Shown one piece after another: positions 1-7,014 of a DNA stretch of 29,195 nt. Source of the stretch: Chryseobacterium gleum (lineage in GTDB: Bacteria; Bacteroidota; Bacteroidia; Flavobacteriales_D; Crocinitomicaceae); NCBI GenBank assembly GCA_943326315.2, contig CALPSU020000005.1, forward strand, positions 1 through 29,195, given 5' to 3'. Each line of letters begins with the position of its first letter. The stretch's first letter is position 1. The notes below the pieces were generated by a model, which was not told where the DNA came from, did no database searches, and worked only from the letters and a program-made list of their open reading frames with translations. The position numbers and the translations under genes were made by a program.

Positions 1-598
1 AAAAATTACTTACACGATGTTCACCACTAGTTCTTATTAATAACTCAGGGTCAGGAATCTGTGAGGTTGTAAGGTATTTACTAAACAATTCATCATCAAT
101 TTCAGAAACTGCTAATTCACCTCTTCCGATTTTTTCAGTGATTTTTTTGGTAGCATTAACAATTTCCCAACGAGAACTATAATTTAATGCTAAAACCAAA
201 GTAGTATCCGTATTATGGGAAGTATATTCGATTGCATTTTTTAATTCATTTCGACAACTTTCTGGTAAACCTTCTGTATCTCCAATTGTCAAAAGCCGAA
301 TTCCTTTTTCATTAAGCTCAACTACCTCATTAGAAATTGTTCTAACCATTAAATCCATTAAACCGTCTACTTCTTCTTTTGGTCGATTCCAGTTTTCAGT
401 TGAAAAAGCATATAAAGTCAGGTACTTAATCTTTAATTCCATAGCACCTTTAAGTACTTCTCGAACAGATTCTACACCGTAATTATGTCCATATAATCTC
501 TCGTGCCCTTGTTGCTTAGCCCATCTACCATTGCCGTCCATAATAACAGCTATGTGTTGAGGTACATTTGTTAAATCTATTTTTTGTAAAAAATCCAT
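1..598 (-). CDS. uppS: Isoprenyl transferase (undecaprenyl diphosphate synthase), C-terminus beyond window
   Basis: Cis-prenyltransferase that condenses isopentenyl diphosphate onto farnesyl diphosphate to make the C55 lipid carrier for peptidoglycan and O-antigen synthesis. The frame is open from the ATG at 596-598 to the left edge, so about 198 residues are visible of a family usually near 245. Seen: N-terminal MDFLQKIDLTNVPQHIAVIM followed by DGNGRWAKQQGHERLYGH, the catalytic Asp and diphosphate-binding motif; then LTLYAFSTENWNRP; and near the edge DPELLIRTSGEHRVSNF, the conserved motif that binds the second diphosphate. These are diagnostic of the family. It is transcribed away from atpDC, with the atpC terminator between. 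A TATTTTCG sequence about 25 bases upstream resembles the TAnnTTTG -7 element with one mismatch. Confidence 0.96.
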   Translation of the reverse strand, partial: MDFLQKIDLTNVPQHIAVIMDGNGRWAKQQGHERLYGHNYGVESVREVLKGAMELKIKYLTLYAFSTENWNRPKEEVDGLMDLMVRTISNEVVELNEKGIRLLTIGDTEGLPESCRNELKNAIEYTSHNTDTTLVLALNYSSRWEIVNATKKITEKIGRGELAVSEIDDELFSKYLTTSQIPDPELLIRTSGEHRVSNF

Positions 599-677
599 TT
601 ATTACTAAAGAATTATAAACGAAAATAATAAAAGATTCGTATAGAGAGTAAATATATTTTTAAACTTAATATGCCTT

Positions 678-714
678 AAAAAAAAAGAGGGAAATGGAAA
701 ACCATATCCCTCTT
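678..714 (-). terminator. Rho-independent terminator of atpD-atpC
   Basis: On the - strand, 18 bases after the atpC stop, AAGAGGGA (713-707 region) pairs with TCCCTCTT, and beyond one A/A mismatch ATGG pairs with CCAT around an AAAA/TTTT loop. A run of about seven T (678-684, - strand reading) follows directly. The 12 paired bases and the U-tract make this a strong intrinsic terminator. It protects uppS, which lies downstream in the same orientation, from readthrough. Confidence 0.88.
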
Positions 715-731
715 CAATTGTATGTATAATG

Positions 732-1022
732 TTATTCAGCTAATAAAACAATTTTATCATTTTGCAACTCTAAAACACCGCCGTTAATACTTACTCGTAT
801 TACTTTAGTATCTTTTTGATCACCTTCTATCATTTCACTAGATTTTTCATCTCTTTCAAAAGCACTTGAAAGATCAACTTTAACCTTTCCTTTACCAAGA
901 GCTGAAATAATTGGAGCATGCCCTTTCAATACTTGAAATAATCCATCTAAACCAGGTAATTGAACTGCTTCAACTTCTCCAGAAAAAATTTTTGTTTCGG
1001 GTGTTATTATTTCCAAATGCAT
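732..1022 (-). CDS. atpC: ATP synthase F1 epsilon subunit (short form)
   Basis: Epsilon subunit of F1Fo ATP synthase, linking the gamma stalk to the Fo c-ring. The ATG at 1020-1022 gives 96 residues beginning MHLEIITPETKIFSGEVEAV, the usual start of Bacteroidota AtpC; a TTG three codons upstream is possible but unlikely. Seen: the N-terminal beta-sandwich with VQLPGLDGLFQVLKGHAPII and a final INGGVLELQNDKIVLLAE. The protein ends there, so the C-terminal two-helix domain that inhibits ATP hydrolysis in E. coli (about 139 residues) is absent. It lies 17 bases after atpD on the same strand, and the pair ends at a strong terminator. The rest of the ATP synthase genes are not in the window. Confidence 0.95.
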   Translation of the reverse strand: MHLEIITPETKIFSGEVEAVQLPGLDGLFQVLKGHAPIISALGKGKVKVDLSSAFERDEKSSEMIEGDQKDTKVIRVSINGGVLELQNDKIVLLAE

Positions 1023-1039
1023 TGTCTTCAACTTTTTTA

Positions 1040-2548
1040 TTAAGCGTTAGCGTCTTCTAACATTTTCTCTCCAGCCTCCACAACTTCATCAAGACCTCCT
1101 TTTAAATTAAATGCTGCTTCTGGATATTTATCCATTTCACCATCTAAAATCATATTAAAAGCTTTGATAGTATCCTTGATATCAACTAAAACTCCTTTTA
1201 AACCTGTAAATTGTTCTGCAACATGAAAAGGCTGAGATAAGAAACGTTGAACTCTACGTGCTCTATGTACAATCATTTTATCCTCTTCAGATAATTCGTC
1301 CATACCTAAAATCGCAATAATATCTTGCAATTCTTTATAACGTTGTAAAGTCAATTTAACTCGTTGGGCAGTATTATAATGTTCTTCACCAACGATTTCT
1401 GGAGTAAGAATTCTTGAAGTTGAATCCAATGGATCAACTGCAGGATAAATTCCTAATTCAGCTATTTTACGAGACAATACTGTTGTTGCATCTAAATGAG
1501 CAAACGTATTAGCTGGTGCTGGATCCGTTAAATCATCTGCAGGCACATAAACCGCTTGTACAGAAGTAATAGAACCATTTTTAGTAGATGCAATTCTCTC
1601 TTGCATAGCTCCCATTTCAGAAGCCAATGTTGGTTGATAACCTACTGCTGAAGGCATACGTCCTAATAATGCTGAAACCTCTGAACCAGCTTGAGTAAAA
1701 CGGAAAATGTTATCAACGAAGAAAAGTATATCAGCACCTTTACCATCGCCTTCACCGTCACGGTAATACTCAGCCATAGTTAAGCCTGACAAAGCAACAC
1801 GAGCACGTGCACCAGGAGGCTCATTCATTTGACCAAAAACGAAAGTTGCTTTAGAATTTGTCAATTCGTTCACATCGATTTTAGAAAGATCCCAACCTCC
1901 TTCTTCCATACTATGCATGAATTCAGAACCGTATGTGATAATTCCTGATTCTAACATCTCACGAAGTAAATCATTCCCTTCACGTGTACGCTCACCAACT
2001 CCTGCAAATACAGATAGACCAGAGTATGCTTTCGCTATATTATTAATTAATTCTTGGATCAATACAGTTTTTCCAACTCCTGCTCCACCAAACAAACCAA
2101 TTTTACCACCTTTTGCGTATGGCTCAATTAAATCAATTACTTTAATTCCTGTAAAAAGAACTTCTGTAGCTGTTGTTAAATCTTCAAACTTTGGAGATTC
2201 ACGGTGAATTGGTAAACCATCTGAGTTATCAACTTCATTAATACCATCGATTGCCTCACCAATAACGTTGAATAAACGTCCTTTTATTTTATCTCCGATT
2301 GGCATTTTAATACCACTCCCAGTAGATATAGCATCCATTCCACGAGTGAATCCATCAGTTGAGTCCATCGAAACGGTACGTACTGAATTTTCACCTACGT
2401 GAGATTGAACTTCTAGAACTACTTTCGTTCCGTCTGATTTAACAACTACCAAAGCATCATAGATACCTGGAAGTGCCACATCTTTTTCGAATCTTACATC
2501 GACAACAGGTCCGATTACCTGAGAAATTTTACCTTTAATTTCCGACAT
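1040..2548 (-). CDS. atpD: ATP synthase F1 beta subunit
   Basis: Catalytic beta subunit of F1Fo ATP synthase (502 residues), on the cytoplasmic face of the inner membrane. Seen: beta-barrel N-terminus (GKISQVIGPVVDVRF), Walker A GGAGVGKT at 154-161, the GERTREGND motif, Walker B ADILFFVDNIFRF, then ALLGRMPSAVGYQPTLASEM, and the C-terminal helical domain with GMDELSEEDK. The stretch EFMHSMEEGGWDLSKIDVNE after REMLESGIITYG is longer than in E. coli; I recall this insert from Bacteroidota beta subunits. It starts at the ATG 2546-2548 with atpC immediately downstream. A perfect TAnnTTTG -7 motif sits 38 bases upstream. Confidence 0.98.
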   Translation of the reverse strand: MSEIKGKISQVIGPVVDVRFEKDVALPGIYDALVVVKSDGTKVVLEVQSHVGENSVRTVSMDSTDGFTRGMDAISTGSGIKMPIGDKIKGRLFNVIGEAIDGINEVDNSDGLPIHRESPKFEDLTTATEVLFTGIKVIDLIEPYAKGGKIGLFGGAGVGKTVLIQELINNIAKAYSGLSVFAGVGERTREGNDLLREMLESGIITYGSEFMHSMEEGGWDLSKIDVNELTNSKATFVFGQMNEPPGARARVALSGLTMAEYYRDGEGDGKGADILFFVDNIFRFTQAGSEVSALLGRMPSAVGYQPTLASEMGAMQERIASTKNGSITSVQAVYVPADDLTDPAPANTFAHLDATTVLSRKIAELGIYPAVDPLDSTSRILTPEIVGEEHYNTAQRVKLTLQRYKELQDIIAILGMDELSEEDKMIVHRARRVQRFLSQPFHVAEQFTGLKGVLVDIKDTIKAFNMILDGEMDKYPEAAFNLKGGLDEVVEAGEKMLEDANA

Positions 2549-2585
2549 TACAGTGTCTTTTAAAAATGAATTCTAAATTTTAGCG

Positions 2586-2593
2586 CAAAGATA
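2586..2593 (-). promoter_or_regulatory. Bacteroidota -7 promoter element of atpDC
   Basis: On the - strand the sequence TATCTTTG matches the TAnnTTTG consensus of the Bacteroidota primary sigma factor exactly. Transcription would start about four bases beyond it, giving a leader of roughly 34 nt before the atpD ATG at 2548. No clear TTTG -33 element is visible upstream, so the call rests on the -7 motif and its position. Confidence 0.6.
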
Positions 2594-2714
2594 AGTTAAA
2601 AGTTTTAAGTAGTGAACTGAAAACGAAATTAATTTTTAAAAATAACAAAGTCAAAAAGTACTATTGAAAAGTGTTAAAAAATATTATTTTAAAAATATAG
2701 ACAACTGTTTTTTG

Positions 2715-3935
2715 TCAAAAAACTTCTTTTTCGAAATTTTTATTTAATAAATATTTAACAGGGAAATAGGATGCAAAATAGCTTAAAGTGCTAACAAGAA
2801 ATAATATAATAAAACCATCCAACAAATTTAATTTCATTGGAAATGATTCACCACCGGTATTTGGCATTTGTAATATACCCCCATAAATCTGAAGTATACA
2901 AACTAAATAACCTAATACAATCCCAATCAAAATTCCTTTTGCTGAAATAAGAATACCTTCATAAAAAAAAATTCGGAAAATCATTTTTTTGTCTGCTCCA
3001 AAACTTATCATCGTTTTAATGTTATCCATCTTTTCAATAAATAACATTGTTAATGATGCAACTAGGTTAAAAGCTGCTAATATGAAAATAAAAATCAAAA
3101 TTATTATTACAATTATTTTCTCTGTTTTACTCGTTTTAAAAATTAATTCGTTTTTCTCGTAATTTGTTTTAACAGTAAAATTTTCAGGTAATATTTTTAT
3201 TAATTCATTTTTTACATCCTCATTAATATATCCTTTTTTAACATCAACGAAAATAGAAGTAATATCATTTTCATATTCTAACAATTGTTTAGCTAGACGA
3301 ATTGGAACAACAATAATTTCAGAATTAACTTCTTTATTATAATTGATTTTACCAGATACATATACTGTTTGAGTAGTGAATGGATTTGATGCAAATTTAA
3401 CTTTAGCATCTCTTTTTGGAGCATACAATAATAATCTTTGGTATCCATTTCTAGGAATATAACCTCCTAAATTGTCTAAAAGTGATGCTCCTACAAGGAC
3501 AACATCTTTATTGTTTTCATTTAAAGTTGGAAATCCTTCAACGATATGATTATCCATGTGAGACATTTGAAGAAAACTTGAATCAACACCAATCATCCGA
3601 GAATTAACCCACTTTTTTTCATTTTTTAAAACAACGATTTCTTCAATTGATTTAGAAATTCTTGCAACACCTTCAACCTTATTTAATTTATTAAAATCAA
3701 TTTGATTTTCATTAAATGTCTTTCCCTTGACTGATCTTATTACTACATCCGAATCAAACTCAGAATATAACTTTTCTACAATGGATTCAATACCATTAAA
3801 AGCTGAAAGCAAAATAACTAAAGCGGCAGTTGAGACAGAAATTCCAACAACAGAAATGCGTGTTATTAAATTAATAACATTTTTTTTCTTTTTAGAAGAA
3901 AGGTATCTTTTCGCTATGAAAAATGAAATATTAAT
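2715..3935 (-). CDS. FtsX/LolE-like ABC transporter permease with apparent ATT start
   Basis: Permease of the MacB/FtsX/LolCE type, probably acting with an ATPase encoded elsewhere in lipoprotein release or a related envelope task. Seen: an N-terminal FFIAKRYLSSKKK motif, a first membrane helix (SVVGISVSTAALVILLSAFN), a large soluble domain, then three membrane segments in the last 150 residues, the usual FtsX layout. From the assumed start it has 406 residues, typical for the family. No ATG, GTG or TTG exists in frame between the rbfA stop (3939-3941) and a TTG at 3812 that lies inside the first membrane helix. By comparison with family N-termini (MN.SFFIAKRYL) the start should be the ATT at 3933-3935. 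It sits 3 bases after rbfA in the same frame, suggesting translational coupling. The family call is firm; the start is inferred. Confidence 0.8.
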   Translation of the reverse strand: MNISFFIAKRYLSSKKKKNVINLITRISVVGISVSTAALVILLSAFNGIESIVEKLYSEFDSDVVIRSVKGKTFNENQIDFNKLNKVEGVARISKSIEEIVVLKNEKKWVNSRMIGVDSSFLQMSHMDNHIVEGFPTLNENNKDVVLVGASLLDNLGGYIPRNGYQRLLLYAPKRDAKVKFASNPFTTQTVYVSGKINYNKEVNSEIIVVPIRLAKQLLEYENDITSIFVDVKKGYINEDVKNELIKILPENFTVKTNYEKNELIFKTSKTEKIIVIIILIFIFILAAFNLVASLTMLFIEKMDNIKTMISFGADKKMIFRIFFYEGILISAKGILIGIVLGYLVCILQIYGGILQMPNTGGESFPMKLNLLDGFIILFLVSTLSYFASYFPVKYLLNKNFEKEVF

Positions 3936-3938
3936 AAT

Positions 3939-4277
3939 TTAATTTTTTTTCAATAATGCATCAATTTGACTAGCATAATCTAATGAATCATCAATAAAAA
4001 ATAATAATTCAGGTATTTTTCTCATGTTTTTTAATCGTTTACCCACTTCTCCTCTAACTTTCTTAGTGTTCTCACGGATACAATCTAATACCTCATTTTT
4101 ATCTGGGCCAGCAAAAATACTTATATAACAGCGTGCTAAGGATAAATCTGAAGTTACTCTAACTACAGTCACACTAACCATTGCACCTAAACATACTTCA
4201 CGTGCATTTCTTTGAAAAAAAACAGAAAGCTCTTCTAAAATAACACCTTCTATTCTACTTTGTCTAATTGAACTCAT
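3939..4277 (-). CDS. rbfA: Ribosome-binding factor A
   Basis: Small KH-like protein that helps mature the 30S subunit by binding the 5' end region of 16S rRNA. From the ATG at 4275-4277 it has 112 residues beginning MSSIRQSRIEGVILEELSVF. A longer in-frame reading upstream (to 4316) lacks an ATG and would run through the promoter, so I reject it. Seen: the RbfA core VTVVRVTSDLSLARCYISIF and the C-terminal LKNMRKIPELLFFIDDSLDY. It ends LLKKN at a run of eight A and the TAA that directly precedes the permease. Divergent from the ABC exporter. A -7 element lies four bases before the ATG, so the mRNA is probably leaderless. Confidence 0.93.
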   Translation of the reverse strand: MSSIRQSRIEGVILEELSVFFQRNAREVCLGAMVSVTVVRVTSDLSLARCYISIFAGPDKNEVLDCIRENTKKVRGEVGKRLKNMRKIPELLFFIDDSLDYASQIDALLKKN

Positions 4278-4281
4278 AGTA

Positions 4282-4289
4282 CAAAAGTA
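4282..4289 (-). promoter_or_regulatory. Bacteroidota -7 promoter element of rbfA
   Basis: TACTTTTG on the - strand matches TAnnTTTG exactly. Only four bases separate it from the rbfA ATG at 4277, so transcription should begin at or next to the A of the start codon and give a leaderless mRNA. It lies 32 bases from the opposing -7 element of the ABC exporter. Confidence 0.6.
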
Positions 4290-4321
4290 AAGAATTGTTA
4301 TCAATGGTGTAAACAAAAATA

Positions 4322-4329
4322 TATCTTTG
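4322..4329 (+). promoter_or_regulatory. Bacteroidota -7 promoter element of the ABC exporter gene
   Basis: TATCTTTG matches TAnnTTTG exactly. The exporter ATG is at 4335, six bases beyond the motif, so the mRNA would have essentially no 5' leader. The alternative GTG at 4329 overlaps this motif and could not be transcribed from it, which decides the start in favour of the ATG. Confidence 0.6.
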
Positions 4330-4334
4330 TGATT

Positions 4335-6185
4335 ATGAAAGAAATTTTAGAAATACATCGATACGCTTTTTCATATCGTATGACTGCTGTTTTAATAATT
4401 GTATTTAACATTTTATTTACAATTTTCAACTTGATTTCTCTAGTAATGTTTATTCCATTTTTTAAAATAATTTTTATTGATGAAAAGGTAAATATTGAAG
4501 GTATTATTGAACCTATTTACTCTGGCGGATTTTTAAATTTTTTCATTTATTTGAAAGATTTTTTCAATTATTTTATGCAAAATTTAATAGCTGAAGATCC
4601 CAAAAAAGCATTACTATTTATATGCATTTCAATATTAACTTCTTTTATTTTAAAAAACATTTTTAGATACCTAACTGTTTGGCATCAATCTAAAATGAGA
4701 ATGGTTGTAGTTAGAGATATTCGAAATAAACTTTATGAAAAAGCATTGAATCTACCATTATCTTTTTATTCAGAGGAAAGAAAAGGAGATATTATGTCAA
4801 GAATGACTGGAGATGTAGGAGATATTGAAATTGCAGTTGTTAGCGTTTTAGAATTAATATATAGAGAACCAATTGCAATAATTATAAGCGTAAGTGCACT
4901 TATTTATTTAAGTCCACAATTAACTTTAATTTCATTTATTTTATTACCAATTTCTGCATTAATAATATCTAGAATTGGTAAAAGTTTAAAAAAAACTGCG
5001 AAAGAAGGTCAGTATCAAATGGGTGTTTTAACCTCTGAAATTGAAGAAGGTCTTGGTGCAATTAGAGTAATTAAAGCATTTAATGCTGTTCCACAAATAC
5101 TAAATTCGTTTAAAAAAACCAATCTTAAACATCAGGAATTAATAACTAAAGCTTTCCGTAAAAAAGATTTATCTTCTCCATTAAATGAAACTTTAGGAGC
5201 ATTTGTATTAGTTTGTATTGTTTGGTTTGGCGGAAACATGATTCTTGAAATGAAAGGTTTATCTTCCACAATTTCCGGTGGAGAGTTTATTACTTTTATA
5301 ATTGTTTTCTCTCAATTATTAAGACCTATACAAGGTATTGCTACTTCCATTGGTTTTTTAAATAAAACCAAAGCATCCATTGATCGAATAAATGAAATCT
5401 TAAATACAGATGAGAAAATTTTTGAGATTGAAAATCCTATCAAATTAGAAGAGTTAAAAACTGGATTAAAATTTAATAATGTTTCTTTTAAATACAAGGA
5501 TGAATATGTATTGAAAAATATTGATTTTACAATTCCTAAAGGTAAAACATATGCTTTAGTTGGAGAATCAGGAAGTGGAAAATCTACCATTTCAGACTTA
5601 TTACCTAGATTTTACGATGTTAGTGAAGGATACATATATTATGACTCAACAAATATCAAGGATGCTTCATTACTTGACTTAAGAAATCATATTGGGATTG
5701 TATCGCAAGAATCAATATTATTTAATGACACCGCTAGGAATAATATAATTTTTGGCTCTGAAAATGCAACTGAAGAGCAAATTATTGAAGCTGCTAAAAT
5801 TGCCAATGCGCACGAGTTTATTATGAATCTTGAAAATGGCTACGACACAAACATTGGAGAAAGAGGGAATAAATTATCAGGTGGCCAAAAACAGAGAATA
5901 AGTATCGCTAGAGCTGTATTAAAAAACCCTTCTATTATGATATTGGATGAAGCTACATCAGCACTTGATACCGAATCTGAAAAATTAGTACAAGATGCGT
6001 TAGAAAAACTAATGAAAGATCGTACATCTTTAGTAATTGCTCATAGACTTAGTACAATCAAAAATGCTGATCAAATAATTGTTTTATCAAAAGGAGAAAT
6101 TAAAGAAATGGGAACTCACCAAGATTTAATAAATAAGAAAGGCCTTTATTACAACCTTTGTTCATTACAAGGAATAAATAATTAA
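4335..6185 (+). CDS. ABC exporter, fused membrane and ATPase domains (MsbA-like)
   Basis: Half-size ABC exporter (616 residues from the ATG at 4335) that works as a homodimer in the inner membrane, in the family of lipid A flippases and multidrug exporters. Seen: about six membrane helices in residues 15-340, then a nucleotide-binding domain with Walker A GESGSGKS at about 410-417, the Q-loop GIVSQES, signature LSGGQ at about 514-518, Walker B IMILDEATSALD, and H-loop LVIAHRLST. This is a complete, apparently active transporter. In Bacteroidota such genes are often annotated msbA, but substrate cannot be read from sequence. It converges on thiD with only 12 bases between stops and no room for a terminator hairpin. 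Confidence 0.93.
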   Translation: MKEILEIHRYAFSYRMTAVLIIVFNILFTIFNLISLVMFIPFFKIIFIDEKVNIEGIIEPIYSGGFLNFFIYLKDFFNYFMQNLIAEDPKKALLFICISILTSFILKNIFRYLTVWHQSKMRMVVVRDIRNKLYEKALNLPLSFYSEERKGDIMSRMTGDVGDIEIAVVSVLELIYREPIAIIISVSALIYLSPQLTLISFILLPISALIISRIGKSLKKTAKEGQYQMGVLTSEIEEGLGAIRVIKAFNAVPQILNSFKKTNLKHQELITKAFRKKDLSSPLNETLGAFVLVCIVWFGGNMILEMKGLSSTISGGEFITFIIVFSQLLRPIQGIATSIGFLNKTKASIDRINEILNTDEKIFEIENPIKLEELKTGLKFNNVSFKYKDEYVLKNIDFTIPKGKTYALVGESGSGKSTISDLLPRFYDVSEGYIYYDSTNIKDASLLDLRNHIGIVSQESILFNDTARNNIIFGSENATEEQIIEAAKIANAHEFIMNLENGYDTNIGERGNKLSGGQKQRISIARAVLKNPSIMILDEATSALDTESEKLVQDALEKLMKDRTSLVIAHRLSTIKNADQIIVLSKGEIKEMGTHQDLINKKGLYYNLCSLQGINN

Positions 6186-6197
6186 TTTGAAGTTTAT

Positions 6198-6941
6198 TTA
6201 CCTGTGGTAAGCCAACAATGATCTATTAGAAATAATTCTTTTTTCAACGTATGCCTTTGATCTAATACATGATTTTAATAAAGGGAACCCTCTTGATAAA
6301 TAAGCTAACAAAGCGCTTGAAAATATACATCCCGTTCCATGTTTTTCAAGGTTTGTAATTGTCTTTGGATTGAATGCGAACAATTTACCATTGTTAATTA
6401 ATATATCTCTACCTTTCTCTTCAGAATGTCCACCTTTTAAATAAATAGTTTGATTGTATTTAAGATGGGTTTCTTCCAGATTATTATTTCCAAATAATTT
6501 ATTGTATTCGATACTATTTGGAGTAATGATACTTACAGATTCCAGAACATCCTGTAAATTATTTATAAATCTATTTTGATCAATACCTGAATCAGCGTAG
6601 GTTGGGAGTATAATAGGGTCCCAAATAATTATTGGATTTAATATCTTATTTTTTAAAACTTGTAAAATTTCAAGAAGAATTTCAGAATCTTTTATTAATC
6701 CTATTTTCACATATTTAACTGGATATCGATCTAATAATATTTCTAATTGTTCTAAGATTATTTCATTTGAAATCCAATTGTAAGAATAGAAATTGTCTTC
6801 CGTTTGAATTGTATTGCATGTGATGACACTTAATCCATTTACTTTCAACTGTTCAAATGTTTTACAATCTGCAATAACTCCTGCGCCTCCAGAAGGATCG
6901 AAGCCAGCAATTGATAAACAATAAGGTCTCTGTTTATTCAT
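6198..6941 (-). CDS. thiD: ThiD-like hydroxymethylpyrimidine (phosphate) kinase
   Basis: Ribokinase-fold kinase (247 residues) that would phosphorylate hydroxymethylpyrimidine and its phosphate on the way to thiamine diphosphate. Seen: N-terminal LSIAGFDPSGGAGVIADCKT, the ThiD substrate and glycine-rich motif; VKIGLIKD; ITPNSIEYNKLFG; KGGH; and the catalytic HGTGCIFSSALLAYLSRG with GTGC at 202-205. The middle is more diverged than usual, so related pyridoxal kinase activity is not excluded. No other thiamine gene is nearby, and the short upstream region leaves no room for a TPP riboswitch. Starts at the ATG 6939-6941. Confidence 0.85.
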   Translation of the reverse strand: MNKQRPYCLSIAGFDPSGGAGVIADCKTFEQLKVNGLSVITCNTIQTEDNFYSYNWISNEIILEQLEILLDRYPVKYVKIGLIKDSEILLEILQVLKNKILNPIIIWDPIILPTYADSGIDQNRFINNLQDVLESVSIITPNSIEYNKLFGNNNLEETHLKYNQTIYLKGGHSEEKGRDILINNGKLFAFNPKTITNLEKHGTGCIFSSALLAYLSRGFPLLKSCIRSKAYVEKRIISNRSLLAYHR

Positions 6942-6960
6942 ATATTAAATTCAATGGCTA

Positions 6961-6997
6961 AAATAAAAAAGACCGCATATAGCGGTCTTTTTTATTT
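6961..6997 (-). terminator. Intrinsic terminator, symmetric, after the M43 protease gene
   Basis: A perfect 16-bp inverted repeat (6961-6976 and 6982-6997) with the GC core GACCGC / GCGGTC and a 5-base loop ATATA. A-runs on the left and T-runs on the right make it look functional on both strands. On the - strand it lies 18 bases past the protease stop and would end that transcript just before thiD, which has the same orientation. Confidence 0.92.
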
Positions 6998-7014
6998 AAA
7001 ATATATTATATTAA

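Noticed and set aside
1917..2207. 96-codon ORF on the + strand inside atpD
   Set aside because: Antisense shadow of a highly conserved gene, no recognisable domain.
2715..3812. Permease starting at the TTG 3810-3812
   Set aside because: It would cut the first membrane helix in half and discard the conserved IAKRYL N-terminus, which is clearly encoded upstream.
3942..3950. Possible programmed frameshift on the eight-base A/T run at the end of rbfA
   Set aside because: rbfA and the permease are already in the same frame, separated by a TAA; a single frameshift would leave both frames and give no fusion.
4278..4316. Longer RbfA starting at 4316
   Set aside because: The extension has no ATG, overlaps the -7 promoter element, and precedes the family-typical start MSSIRQSRIEG.
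6942..6960. TPP riboswitch upstream of thiD
   Set aside because: Only 19 bases separate the thiD ATG from the terminator of the upstream gene, far too short for the element.
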